Source: an uncultured Oscillospiraceae bacterium (GTDB taxonomy: Bacteria; Bacillota; Clostridia; Oscillospirales; Oscillospiraceae). Taken from it: a stretch of DNA of 57,150 nucleotides. Position numbers and translations under genes: made by a program. This document shows, piece after piece, positions 1 to 7,257 of the stretch; position 1 is the stretch's first letter, and every line of letters starts with the position of its first letter. The DNA is taken from assembly GCA_949841465.1 (NCBI GenBank), contig CATKZW010000015.1, forward strand, positions 1 to 57,150. Reading direction: 5' to 3'. The notes beneath the pieces are model-generated. The model was not told where the DNA came from, did no database searches, and worked only from the letters and a program-made list of their open reading frames with translations.

Positions 1-65
1 AAAAGGCCGCCGCACCCAAGAAGACGACGGCAAAGAAGGCCGCGGCGAAGAAAACAGCGGAGTAA
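1..65 (+). CDS. topA: C-terminal tail of a Lys/Ala-rich protein, probably DNA topoisomerase I (partial)
   Basis: The window opens inside a reading frame that ends with TAA at 63-65. The last 20 residues are almost only lysine, alanine and threonine (two KKTTAKK/AAAKKT-like blocks). Such basic tails occur on topoisomerase I of high-GC clostridia, and topA lies immediately upstream of trmFO in many Firmicutes, which is the next housekeeping gene here. Identity therefore rests on tail composition and conserved gene order, not on catalytic motifs, which lie outside the window. A histone-like protein with a similar tail is the alternative. Confidence 0.5.
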   Translation, partial: KAAAPKKTTAKKAAAKKTAE

Positions 66-66
66 A

Positions 67-321
67 TCAGCGGAACAGCTCTAAGGCCACATGGAATCCG
101 GCCCGGAACAGGGCTTGTTCATGGATAAAGTCAAGCTGGTCTTGTTCAGCCTGTAATTTTTCAAAAAGCTTTGTCGTTTCTTCGTTGAGCAGGGCGCGAA
201 AGCTTTCCTCCTGCTTTTCGACGCAGAAACGGGTGCGGGAATATTCAGGGTCTTGGGTCATGAAGGGGCGTACCATGTGCTCTTCGGCATATTGGCGCAG
301 GACATCCATTGCATTGGTCAT
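67..321 (-). CDS. Small hypothetical protein (DUF6809-like), divergent from an HTH regulator
   Basis: An 84-residue acidic, mostly helical protein without signal peptide or membrane segment. The C-terminal FRAGFHVALELF stretch resembles the closing helix of small prophage-associated Firmicutes proteins (DUF6809 type), but this is a weak resemblance from memory. A Shine-Dalgarno-like GGAGC precedes the ATG at 321. It is transcribed away from the XRE gene at 413-625, and the gap between them holds two palindromes that look like repressor sites. The pair therefore looks like a small autoregulated accessory module inserted between topA and trmFO. Function unknown. Confidence 0.6.
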   Translation of the reverse strand: MTNAMDVLRQYAEEHMVRPFMTQDPEYSRTRFCVEKQEESFRALLNEETTKLFEKLQAEQDQLDFIHEQALFRAGFHVALELFR

Positions 322-340
322 AATTATTGCTCCTTTATAT

Positions 341-389
341 TGACCATACGGTCATACTGGTGCTATTGTAGCATGACCATATGGTCATG
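341..389. promoter_or_regulatory. Twin palindromic operator between divergent genes
   Basis: Two copies of TGACCATAYGGTCA lie at 341-354 and 374-387. The second extends to a perfect 18-bp palindrome at 372-389. Their centres are 33 bp apart, about three helical turns, which places both on the same face of the DNA. A further half site (ATGACC) overlaps the start codon of the leftward gene. They are the natural binding sites for the XRE protein encoded at 413-625; this is inferred from position and symmetry. Confidence 0.7.
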
Positions 390-412
390 TCAAGGGAGGT
401 AACTAAAAAAAC

Positions 413-625
413 ATGCAGATTTTAGCAGAAAGGCTGGTCAATTTGCGGGCGAGAAAAAGGGTAAGCCGCAAAGAGGTTGCGGTCACTGTCGGCATCGTGG
501 AGCGGACATATATACGTTACGAAAATGGGGAGCGAGACCCGGACGCGCCGATTTTAAAGAGGCTGGCCGATTACTATGGCGTTTCTGCGGACTACCTCCT
601 GGGCCGCAAAGACACCCCCGATTAA
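413..625 (+). CDS. XRE-family helix-turn-helix repressor
   Basis: A 70-residue protein that is essentially one Cro/CI-type HTH domain: RKEVAVTVGIVERTYIRYENG forms the scaffold and recognition helices, followed by the usual closing ADYYGVSADYLLGR helix. There is no second domain, so it should act as a dimeric DNA-binding repressor or antirepressor. GGGAGG at 394-399 serves as ribosome binding site, though at a long spacing. It faces away from the 84-residue gene across the twin operator. Codon use is less GC-biased than in neighbouring trmFO, which fits horizontal acquisition. trmFO begins seven bases after its stop, so it may co-transcribe trmFO. Confidence 0.85.
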   Translation: MQILAERLVNLRARKRVSRKEVAVTVGIVERTYIRYENGERDPDAPILKRLADYYGVSADYLLGRKDTPD

Positions 626-631
626 AGGACG

Positions 632-1939
632 ATGAGCATGAACGTAGCCGTCATCGGTGCGGGCCTGGCCGGGTGCGAGGCCGCGTACCAGCTGGCCCAG
701 CGGGGCGTTTCCGTGACTCTGATGGAGATGAAGCCCCAAAAAATGACCCCCGCCCACCACAGCCCCGGCTTTGCCGAGCTGGTGTGCTCCAACTCCCTGC
801 GCTCCGACCAGCTGGAGAACGCCGTGGGACTGCTGAAGGAGGAGCTGCGCCGGTGCGGCTCGCTGATTCTGCGCTGCGCCGACCAGACCCGCGTGGAGGC
901 GGGCGGTGCGCTGGCCGTGGACCGGGAGGGCTTCTCCGCCGCCGTCACCGCCGCCATCCGGTCCCACCCCAACATCACCGTGGTGGAGGGGGAGGTAACC
1001 GCCATCCCGGAAGGGGAGGTCATCGTGGCCTCCGGGCCGCTGACCTCGGATGCGCTGTCCCAGGCCATCGCGGGGCTGTTCCCGGAGAACAGCTATCTGA
1101 ACTTTTTCGACGCGGCGGCGCCCATCGTCACCTTTGACAGCATCGACATGGACCACGCCTGGTTTGCCTCCCGCTACGACAAGGGAACGGCGGATTACAT
1201 CAACTGCGCCCTGTCCGAGGAGGAGTACCTGGCTTTCTGGAAGGAGCTGTGCGCCGCTGAGGAGGCGGAGGTCCATGGCTTTGAGGACAAGCGGGTGTTT
1301 GAGGGCTGTATGCCCGTGGAGGTCATGGCCCGCCGGGGGGTGCAGACGCTGTCCTTCGGCCCGCTGAAGCCCAAGGGCCTGCCCGACCCAAAGACCGGGC
1401 GGGAGCCCTACGCCGTGGTGCAGCTTCGTCGGGACAACGCCCAGGGGACGCTGTACAATTTGGTGGGCTTCCAAACCCATTTGAAGTGGGGGGAGCAGAA
1501 ACGGGTGTTCTCCATGATCCCGGCGCTGAAGCACGCGGAGTACGTGCGCTACGGGGTGATGCACCGCAATACGTATCTGGACTCGCCCCGCCTGCTGGAC
1601 CGGTACTACCGGGTGCGGGGAAACGAGCGCGTTTCCTTTGCTGGGCAGATCACCGGGGTGGAGGGGTACGTGGAATCCACCGCCTCCGGCTTTCTGGCGG
1701 GGGTGGAGCTGGCCCGGCGGCTGCTGGGTCAAGGGCCGCTGGACTTCCCCCGTGAGACGGCCATCGGCGCGCTGGCGCAGTATGTCAGCAACGAGAGCGT
1801 GGCTGATTTCCAGCCCATGAACATCAACTTCGGCATTATGCCCCCATTAGACCACAAGGTAAGGGGCAAGCGGAACAAAAACGCGGAGCTGTCCCAGCGT
1901 TCGCTGGCGCTGGTGGACGCACTGAAAGAGAGATTATAA
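632..1939 (+). CDS. trmFO: Methylenetetrahydrofolate-tRNA-(uracil-5-)-methyltransferase TrmFO
   Basis: A 435-residue flavoprotein that makes m5U54 in the T-loop of tRNA, using methylene-THF as carbon donor and FADH2 as reductant. The N-terminal Rossmann motif GAGLAGCEAAY (residues 8-18) binds FAD, and the family motif CSNSLRSD follows near residue 52. The C-terminal segment with FAGQITGVEGYVES and the NFGIMPP block is typical of TrmFO/GidA relatives. Length matches the family. ATG at 638 is an alternative start. Its position downstream of topA is a classic Firmicutes arrangement, here interrupted by the small HTH module. plsX follows after 12 bases. Confidence 0.97.
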   Translation: MSMNVAVIGAGLAGCEAAYQLAQRGVSVTLMEMKPQKMTPAHHSPGFAELVCSNSLRSDQLENAVGLLKEELRRCGSLILRCADQTRVEAGGALAVDREGFSAAVTAAIRSHPNITVVEGEVTAIPEGEVIVASGPLTSDALSQAIAGLFPENSYLNFFDAAAPIVTFDSIDMDHAWFASRYDKGTADYINCALSEEEYLAFWKELCAAEEAEVHGFEDKRVFEGCMPVEVMARRGVQTLSFGPLKPKGLPDPKTGREPYAVVQLRRDNAQGTLYNLVGFQTHLKWGEQKRVFSMIPALKHAEYVRYGVMHRNTYLDSPRLLDRYYRVRGNERVSFAGQITGVEGYVESTASGFLAGVELARRLLGQGPLDFPRETAIGALAQYVSNESVADFQPMNINFGIMPPLDHKVRGKRNKNAELSQRSLALVDALKERL

Positions 1940-1951
1940 GGAGGCCGGGAT

Positions 1952-3001
1952 ATGCGCATCATTGTGGATGCCATGGGCGGCGACAACGCGCCCCAGGCGC
2001 CGGTGCAGGGCGCTTTGCAGGCAATCAAGGAGTACGGAGTGGAAGTGGTCCTGGTGGGCCGGGGGGATGAGGTTTTAGAGACCCTCAAGCAGGAGGGTGT
2101 GGGTGAGCTGCCCAAGGGCCTGTCCATCACCCACGCCGACCAGGTGGTGGAGATGTCCGACAACCCGGCCACCGCCTTCAAGGAGAAGAAGGACTCCTCC
2201 CTGACCGTGGGGCTGAACATGCTCAAGAGTGGGGAGGGGGACGCGTTTGTGTCCGCTGGGTCCACGGGGGCGCTGCTGTCGGGGGCAACGCTGTTGGTGA
2301 AGCGCATCAAGGGTATCCGCCGGGCGGCCATGGCCCCTGTGGTGCCCACCGGGGGCGGCGGGGCCGTGCTGGTGGACTGCGGGGCCACCGCCGAGGGCAC
2401 GCCGGAATTCCTGCTCCAGTTCGCCTTTATGGGCAGCTACTACGCGGAGAGAGTGCTGGGCCGTCCCGAGCCCAAGGTGGGGCTGCTGAACATCGGCACG
2501 GAGCCCTCCAAGGGCACCGACCTCCAGCGGGAGACCTATCAGCTGCTGCAAAAGGCCAAGGAGGAGGGCCGCATCAACTTCGTGGGCAACGTGGAGGCAC
2601 GGGAGGCGGTGGAAGGGGCCGTGGACGTGATCGTGGCGGATGGCTACTCCGGCAACATCTTCCTCAAGGCGGTGGAGGGCGCAGGGCTGTTCCTCAGCCG
2701 CGAGATGAAGAAGATGTTTATGAAGAGCTTGAAGACCAAAATCGCCGCCCTGCTGATGAAGGGCGGGCTGCGGGACTTCAAAAAGCTGCTGGACCCCAAC
2801 GAGGTGGGGGGCACCGCGCTGGTAGGCATCTCCAAGCCGGTCATCAAAGCCCATGGCTCGTCCAACGGCTACGCGATGAAGAACGCCATCCGTCAGGCGG
2901 TGGAATTCAAGCGCTCCGGCATCATTGAGGACATCACGGAGAACGTGGAGCATATGCGTCTTTCGTCCCGTTCCGCCGCTGCCGAAGACCGCGAGGGCTG
3001 A
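1952..3001 (+). CDS. plsX: Phosphate acyltransferase PlsX
   Basis: A 349-residue enzyme of phospholipid synthesis that converts acyl-ACP and phosphate to acyl-phosphate, the donor for glycerol-3-phosphate acylation. The N-terminal DAMGGDNAP signature is at residues 6-14, and SAGSTGALL and the GNVEARE / DVIVADGYSGN blocks are in the expected order. A strong AAGGAGG precedes the ATG. It is followed by acpP, whose product supplies the acyl substrate, although acpP has its own promoter. The fapR and fabD genes often found nearby are absent. Confidence 0.97.
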   Translation: MRIIVDAMGGDNAPQAPVQGALQAIKEYGVEVVLVGRGDEVLETLKQEGVGELPKGLSITHADQVVEMSDNPATAFKEKKDSSLTVGLNMLKSGEGDAFVSAGSTGALLSGATLLVKRIKGIRRAAMAPVVPTGGGGAVLVDCGATAEGTPEFLLQFAFMGSYYAERVLGRPEPKVGLLNIGTEPSKGTDLQRETYQLLQKAKEEGRINFVGNVEAREAVEGAVDVIVADGYSGNIFLKAVEGAGLFLSREMKKMFMKSLKTKIAALLMKGGLRDFKKLLDPNEVGGTALVGISKPVIKAHGSSNGYAMKNAIRQAVEFKRSGIIEDITENVEHMRLSSRSAAAEDREG

Positions 3002-3027
3002 CTGAACAAAAATTGTTAAAAATACTA

Positions 3028-3056
3028 TTGACAGTCGGCGGCAAAGCACCTATTAT
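3028..3056 (+). promoter_or_regulatory. Strong sigma-A promoter of acpP
   Basis: TTGACA at 3028-3033, a 17-bp spacer, and TATTAT at 3051-3056: nearly perfect vegetative consensus placed 38 bp before the acpP start. It gives acpP expression independent of plsX, as expected for one of the most abundant cell proteins. Confidence 0.85.
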
Positions 3057-3093
3057 GTTGTTGATTAAAGCAACATAAAGGAGCTGCTGTAAG

Positions 3094-3327
3094 ATGTTTG
3101 AAAAACTGTGTAAACTGATTGCCGAGCAATTCGGTGTAGAGCCCGAGACCGTAACCGCCGACACCGCCTTTGTGGATGACCTGGGCGCGGATTCCGTGGA
3201 TCTGATGGACCTGTCCATGGCTTTGGAGGACGAGTTCGGCATGGAGGAGATGGACAGCGAGGACATCGAGTCCATCGTCACGGTTGGGGATCTGCACAAG
3301 TACATGCAGGAGCACTTGGATCTCTAA
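3094..3327 (+). CDS. acpP: Acyl carrier protein
   Basis: A 77-residue, very acidic protein. The phosphopantetheine attachment site is Ser34 in GADSVDLMDL, and helix 2 (MALEDEFG) is the surface read by fatty acid synthesis enzymes. It carries growing acyl chains and feeds PlsX just upstream. AAAGGAG precedes the ATG at normal spacing. Expression is from the promoter at 3028-3056 and ends at the terminator at 3346-3373, so it is effectively a monocistronic unit. Confidence 0.97.
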   Translation: MFEKLCKLIAEQFGVEPETVTADTAFVDDLGADSVDLMDLSMALEDEFGMEEMDSEDIESIVTVGDLHKYMQEHLDL

Positions 3328-3345
3328 GTTCACGTGTTAAGGCTG

Positions 3346-3373
3346 AAAAAGTCCCGCCAAGGCGGGGCTTTTT
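3346..3373 (+). terminator. Rho-independent terminator after acpP
   Basis: A 13-bp stem (AAAAAGTCCCGCC against GGCGGGGCTTTTT, one G-T pair) with a two-base loop and a run of five T. It lies 18 bp after the acpP stop and ends 18 bp before the rnc start. Confidence 0.9.
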
Positions 3374-3391
3374 CCGTGGTGGAGGATGCCT

Positions 3392-4063
3392 ATGAATGAG
3401 TTGGAAGAAAAGCTGGGCTACCGCTTCCGGGACCGGGGGCTTCTGGAGCACGCCATGACCCACAGCTCCTACGCCAACGAGCACCGGGGCGCGGGGCTGA
3501 CCAGCAACGAGCGGCTGGAGTTTCTGGGCGACTCGGTGCTGGGGGTGGTGGTGGCGGATTACCTGTTCACCGCCCATCCGGACATGCCTGAGGGGGAGCT
3601 GACCCGCACCCGGGCGGCGCTGGTGTGCGAGAGCAGCCTGCACGAGGTGGCCAAGAGCCTGGGGCTGGGCCGTTACCTCCGGCTGGGCAAGGGGGAGGAC
3701 GCTGGCGGGGGCCGGAAGCGGCCCTCCATCCTGGCGGACGCCACCGAGGCCATGCTGGCTGCCGTCTATCTGGACGGGGGTATGGAGGCGGTGCGACCCA
3801 TCATCCGGGCGCTGATCCTGGATAAGGAGCGGGAGAAGGCCGCTGATCGGGATTACAAGACCGCGCTTCAGGAGCTGGTTCAGCGTACGCCGGGGAAGTC
3901 GGTGAGCTATCGTCTGGTGCGGGAGAGCGGCCCGGACCACTGCCGCAGCTTCGAGATGGAGGCGTCGGTGGACGGGAAGGTCATCGGCACAGGCGCGGGC
4001 CGCACAAAAAAGGAAGCGGAGCAGATGTCGGCAAAGGCAGCGCTGGAGAAGCTGAACGGGTGA
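3392..4063 (+). CDS. rnc: Ribonuclease III
   Basis: A 223-residue double-strand-specific endoribonuclease for rRNA and structured mRNA processing. The catalytic signature NERLEFLGDSVLG is near residue 38, and the second acidic site lies in DATEAMLAAVYLDGG. A C-terminal dsRNA-binding domain (YKTALQELVQ ... AGRTKKEAEQMSAKAAL) completes the normal architecture. An in-frame ATG at 3386 directly abuts GGAGG (3381-3385); ATG 3392, six bases downstream of it, is the better start. smc and ftsY, which commonly follow rnc, are missing here; a PEBP gene and then scpA come next. Confidence 0.97.
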   Translation: MNELEEKLGYRFRDRGLLEHAMTHSSYANEHRGAGLTSNERLEFLGDSVLGVVVADYLFTAHPDMPEGELTRTRAALVCESSLHEVAKSLGLGRYLRLGKGEDAGGGRKRPSILADATEAMLAAVYLDGGMEAVRPIIRALILDKEREKAADRDYKTALQELVQRTPGKSVSYRLVRESGPDHCRSFEMEASVDGKVIGTGAGRTKKEAEQMSAKAALEKLNG

Positions 4064-4068
4064 GGTAA

Positions 4069-4536
4069 ATGGAGCAGAGTATTTTGAAATTCTCATGCAA
4101 GGGGATCGCGGATGGTGGAAAATTCCCAGTTGAGCACACGGGACGGGGAAAAAATATTTCACCGGAATTCTCTATTCAAAACCTCGCTCCTGATGCAAAA
4201 TTCCTCGCTGTCATATTGGAGGATTTGAGCCATCCTATTAGAGGCTTTACCCACTGGTTGATTTGGAATCTGCCGGCAGCGGAAACGATTAGGGGTGCCA
4301 TTCCTCCTGGTAAAATTGTAGCGTCATTGGGAAATGCCAAGCAAGGAATCGGGTATGGGCTGCACCGTTATTCGGGACCAAAGCCGCCAAAAGGAAAACG
4401 GCACACCTACCGTTTCACTCTGTATTCCTTGGACTGTGAAATTGAACTAAGTGCAAATATAGGCAAAAAAGCCTTTTTACGAGAAGCGCAAAATCATATC
4501 CTGCAAAAAGGTTCTATCACGGCGGAATATGAATAA
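4069..4536 (+). CDS. YbhB/YbcL-family Raf kinase inhibitor-like (PEBP) protein
   Basis: A 155-residue cytosolic protein of the phosphatidylethanolamine-binding fold. Visible family marks are NISPEFSIQN, the ligand-pocket DLSHPIRGFTHWLIWNLP region, and GYGLHRYSGPKPPKG followed by YRFTLYSLD. The bacterial proteins have no settled role; small-molecule binding or kinase-pathway modulation has been proposed for relatives. Base composition and codons (many AAA, ATT, GAA) are clearly AT-richer than rnc and scpA on either side, suggesting recent transfer into the rnc-scpA interval. It starts five bases after rnc and may be co-transcribed with it. Confidence 0.92.
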   Translation: MEQSILKFSCKGIADGGKFPVEHTGRGKNISPEFSIQNLAPDAKFLAVILEDLSHPIRGFTHWLIWNLPAAETIRGAIPPGKIVASLGNAKQGIGYGLHRYSGPKPPKGKRHTYRFTLYSLDCEIELSANIGKKAFLREAQNHILQKGSITAEYE

Positions 4537-4583
4537 TGTGAAATGTTGTAACAGGCGGGAGCGGAAAGTAAAGTGACCTGCCC

Positions 4584-4612
4584 TTGTATTTTCCGAAAAA
4601 ATTTGCTATAAT
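4584..4612 (+). promoter_or_regulatory. Extended -10 promoter of the scpAB operon
   Basis: TTGTAT at 4584-4589, 17-bp spacer, TATAAT at 4607-4612 with TGC just upstream (extended -10). Transcription would begin near 4619, which rules out the ATG at 4622 as a normal translation start and favours ATG 4640. Confidence 0.8.
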
Positions 4613-4639
4613 ACCCCTACTATGGAAGGGAGGGGAGCC

Positions 4640-5440
4640 ATGGAAGCCCCCATCTACCACCTGGATAAGGTGGTAAAAGCCAAGCAGGAGGACATGGAGG
4701 ACTTTGACGGCCCCCTGGACCTGATCCTTCACCTGCTGAGCAAGAACAAGATTGAGATACGCGACATTCAGATCTCCGAGTTGCTGGACCAGTACCTGGC
4801 GTGGATGGCCCAGCGGGAGGAGCTGAACCTGGAGGTGGCCAGCGAGTTTGTCACCATGGCTGCCCACCTGGTGTATATCAAGACCCGGATGCTGCTGTCC
4901 ATCGACGACGAGGTGGCCATGAGCGAGATGGAAGAGCTGATGGCCGCCCTGGAGGAGCATAAAAGCCAGGAAACCTACGTGAAGATCAAGGACGTTACGG
5001 AGCAGCTGAACGGGCGCTACGAGTTCGGCCGGGACTATCTGCCCAAGCAGCCCGAGCCGGTAAAGACGGAGACGGCCTACAGCTATGTCCACGACAAGGC
5101 GGATATTTTCTCCGCCATCCGTTCCGTTCTGACCCGGACCGACAACAATCTGCCCCCGCTTAAGGAGGCGTTTGAGGGTATCGTGGGCCGGGAACCCTAC
5201 CCAGTGGCGGACAAGGCCCGGTCTATTTTGGACAGGCTGATTCAGTTCGGCGTAGCCCGGTTCAAAGCGCTGTTTAAGTCCAGCCGCAGCCGCTCCGAGG
5301 TGGTGGCCACGTTCCTGGCCATTCTGGAGCTGTGCAAGGCCAACCGCATCCATCTGGCAGGGACAGCGGAGGACTGCACCGTTACCAGTACGGTGGATGC
5401 CGCACCGGAAGATGTGGACGTGACGGTGGAGAGCTATTGA
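4640..5440 (+). CDS. scpA: Segregation and condensation protein A
   Basis: A 266-residue kleisin that bridges the SMC heads and, with ScpB, forms the condensin that compacts and segregates the chromosome. The N-terminal DFDGPLDLILHLL motif that binds the SMC neck, the EFVTMAAHLVYIKTRMLL helix, and the C-terminal winged helix (VVATFLAILELCKANRI) are all present. An in-frame ATG at 4622 lies almost on the predicted transcription start; GGGAGGGG at 4628-4635 sits correctly for ATG 4640. scpB follows and is presumably co-transcribed. smc itself is not in this neighbourhood. Confidence 0.96.
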   Translation: MEAPIYHLDKVVKAKQEDMEDFDGPLDLILHLLSKNKIEIRDIQISELLDQYLAWMAQREELNLEVASEFVTMAAHLVYIKTRMLLSIDDEVAMSEMEELMAALEEHKSQETYVKIKDVTEQLNGRYEFGRDYLPKQPEPVKTETAYSYVHDKADIFSAIRSVLTRTDNNLPPLKEAFEGIVGREPYPVADKARSILDRLIQFGVARFKALFKSSRSRSEVVATFLAILELCKANRIHLAGTAEDCTVTSTVDAAPEDVDVTVESY

Positions 5441-5496
5441 GAAGCGCGGAGCCATTGTGTGCAGTGCAAAAATTAGAGAGGGGAGGGGTGTCCAAA

Positions 5497-6147
5497 ATGG
5501 AATTGAAGGAGTTGGAAAGCGCCATTGAGGGCATCCTCTTCGCCGCCGGGGACCCAATGAGCGTGGAGCGCCTGTGCCTCACGCTGTGTCAGGATCGGGA
5601 GACGGTGGAAAACGTGTGCCAGCGCATGGCGGATGCCTACAGCTATGAGCGGCGGGGAATCCGGCTGGTGCATCTGGAGAACAGCTGGCAGATGTGCTCC
5701 GCTCCCGAGCAGGCAGCGCATATCCGCAAAGCGCTGGAGAGCCGCAAACCTGCCAAGCTGTCCCAGCCCGCGCTGGAGGTGCTGGCCATCATCGCCTATT
5801 TTCAGCCGGTGACCAGGGCCTATATCGAGCAGATCCGCGGGGTGGACAGCTCCTATACCGTGGGCCTCCTGCTGGAGCGGGAGCTCATCCGGGAGGCGGG
5901 CCGCCTGGCGGTGCCGGGACGTCCCATGCAGTTTCGCACCACGAAAAATTTCCTGCGTTCCTTTGGGCTGGCCTCTTTGGACGACCTGCCTGATCTGACC
6001 TCTGCCAGCCAGGAGGATCTTCAGCTCACCATGGAGATGGAGTCCGCCCTGCGCCGCCTGAGGGGGGCAGAAACGGAGCCGGAAGAGGGGGAGGCGGAAG
6101 CGGAGGAAACGCCTGAGGCCGAGCCGGGTGGGGAGGCGGACCAATGA
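5497..6147 (+). CDS. scpB: Segregation and condensation protein B
   Basis: A 216-residue partner of ScpA made of two winged-helix domains: LESAIEGILFAAGDPMSVERL (first) and QPALEVLAIIAYFQPVTRAYIE (second). The C-terminal tail after residue 185 is a run of Glu, Ala and Pro typical of an unstructured end. ATG 5497 has GAGGGG at eight bases; an in-frame GTG at 5488 overlaps that site and is less likely. Its stop overlaps the next start (ATGA at 6144-6147), implying translational coupling. Confidence 0.95.
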   Translation: MELKELESAIEGILFAAGDPMSVERLCLTLCQDRETVENVCQRMADAYSYERRGIRLVHLENSWQMCSAPEQAAHIRKALESRKPAKLSQPALEVLAIIAYFQPVTRAYIEQIRGVDSSYTVGLLLERELIREAGRLAVPGRPMQFRTTKNFLRSFGLASLDDLPDLTSASQEDLQLTMEMESALRRLRGAETEPEEGEAEAEETPEAEPGGEADQ

Positions 6148-6818
6148 CTTTTTTGAAAGTCCTTTTGGCTATCCTGCTTGTCCTGTGGCTTATCTCCCTC
6201 ATTCGGGTCGGAGGCAGGGTGCGCTACGGAAAGGCCGGGCTGTTCATTACGGCTCTGGCGGGACCGGTAAAGATCCAGCTCTTCCCATTTAAGCCAAAAA
6301 AAGAAGAAAAGCCCAAAAAGAAATCCAAGAAAAAGCAAAAAAAGAAATTAAAAAGAAAGTCTAAAAATGTGCCTAAAAAGGAAAAAACGCCCAAGAAGAA
6401 AAAGCCCGCCCCCGAGGGTCAGTCCGGTACGCTGCCCCGGCTGATGAAGCTGCTGCCGGTGGCCGCCCAGTTTTGTGGATCGCTGAAACGGAAGATCCGC
6501 ATTGACGATCTGGAGCTGGAGCTGATCTGGGGCGGCAGCGACCCGGCCGCCATCGCCCTGGGCTATGGACAAGCCAATGCGGTCTTGGGTATGCTTTGGC
6601 CGATTTTTGACCATAATTTCAAGGTAAAGCGTCATTCATTCCAAATCGGCATGGACTACGGCGCGGCGCAGCCCACGGTGGAGCTTCAGGCGGCGGTCAC
6701 CCTGACCGTGGGGCAGGGCGTGGCACTGACTGTGCGCTACGGCGTGAAGGCACTGGTTACGTGGATCAAGAGCGGGAGACCCGCGGTCAAAAGACAGGAG
6801 GCATTGAGTCATGAGTGA
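6144..6818 (+). CDS. DUF2953 membrane-anchored protein with a poly-lysine linker
   Basis: A 224-residue protein. An N-terminal hydrophobic helix (FLKVLLAILLVLWLISLI) is followed by a short beta segment (VGGRVRYGKAGLFITALAG), a stretch of about 45 residues that is roughly half lysine (residues 50-93), and a DUF2953 domain with GYGQANAVLGMLWPIF. The scpA-scpB-DUF2953-gerW order is conserved in many sporulating clostridia, so a sporulation role is plausible but unproven. The lysine region is encoded by long A-rich tracts that are prone to polymerase or ribosome slippage. It overlaps gerW by eight bases. Confidence 0.85.
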   Translation: MTFLKVLLAILLVLWLISLIRVGGRVRYGKAGLFITALAGPVKIQLFPFKPKKEEKPKKKSKKKQKKKLKRKSKNVPKKEKTPKKKKPAPEGQSGTLPRLMKLLPVAAQFCGSLKRKIRIDDLELELIWGGSDPAAIALGYGQANAVLGMLWPIFDHNFKVKRHSFQIGMDYGAAQPTVELQAAVTLTVGQGVALTVRYGVKALVTWIKSGRPAVKRQEALSHE

Positions 6819-7212
6819 AAACAACCATCCCATCAACGAAGTGCTCCAGACCACCATGAACAAGATCAGAGAGATGGTGGATGCCAACACGGTGGTGGGC
6901 CAGCCCATCACCACCCAGGACGGGGTGACGCTGATCCCGGTGTCCCGGCTGTCCTTTGGCTTTGCCACCGGCGGCTCCGACTTCGGCAAAACCCAGAATG
7001 TGCCCAAGAATTTCGGCGGCGGCGCGGGAGCCGGTGTCAGCGTATTTCCCGTGGCTTTCCTGGTGGTGAAGGACGGTTCCGTCCGCCTTCTGCCCGTGGC
7101 GCCCCCGCCGGGGGACACCGTCAGCCGGGTGGTGGACCTGGTGCCCGAGATGTTTGAACGGGTCACCGGATATATTGACAAAAAGTCCGCTGAGGATAAT
7201 CCGGTTCAATAA
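6811..7212 (+). CDS. gerW: GerW (YtfJ) family sporulation protein
   Basis: A 133-residue protein of the YtfJ/GerW family, needed in Bacillus for normal spore germination. The signature is VVGQPITTQDGVTLIPVSRLSFGFATGG-like: residues 29-53 carry the VG-P------G-T-IPVS-V--GF--GG pattern, followed by a glycine-rich FGGGAGAGV segment and VAFLVVKDG. No signal peptide. It is the last gene of the scpA operon and ends just before the hairpin at 7211-7257. Its presence argues that the host sporulates or descends from a sporulator. Confidence 0.94.
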   Translation: MSENNHPINEVLQTTMNKIREMVDANTVVGQPITTQDGVTLIPVSRLSFGFATGGSDFGKTQNVPKNFGGGAGAGVSVFPVAFLVVKDGSVRLLPVAPPPGDTVSRVVDLVPEMFERVTGYIDKKSAEDNPVQ

Positions 7213-7257
7213 GGTCATACTACTCCCATCTGAGCATTCGGATGGGAGTGACCTTTT
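7211..7257 (+). promoter_or_regulatory. Hairpin between gerW and dacF that contains the dacF ribosome binding site
   Basis: ACTCCCATC (7222-7230) pairs perfectly with GATGGGAGT (7241-7249), with AAGGTCA and TGACCTT forming an outer stem. The 3' side runs into TTTT directly before the dacF GTG at 7258. It can act as a weak terminator for gerW. GGGAG at 7244-7248, the only good Shine-Dalgarno for dacF, lies inside the stem, so folding should limit dacF translation. Confidence 0.6.

Noticed and set aside
554..1732. Long leftward frame of 392 codons over trmFO
   Set aside because: GC-rich shadow of a real gene; composition dominated by Gly, His, Val and Leu with no domain.
4622..4639. ATG 4622 as scpA start
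   Set aside because: It falls within a few bases of the predicted transcription start and lacks a ribosome binding site; ATG 4640 has one.
6290..6420. Poly-lysine run in the DUF2953 protein as a frameshift or assembly artefact
   Set aside because: The frame is intact on both sides and continues into a proper DUF2953 domain, so the tract is genuine coding sequence.
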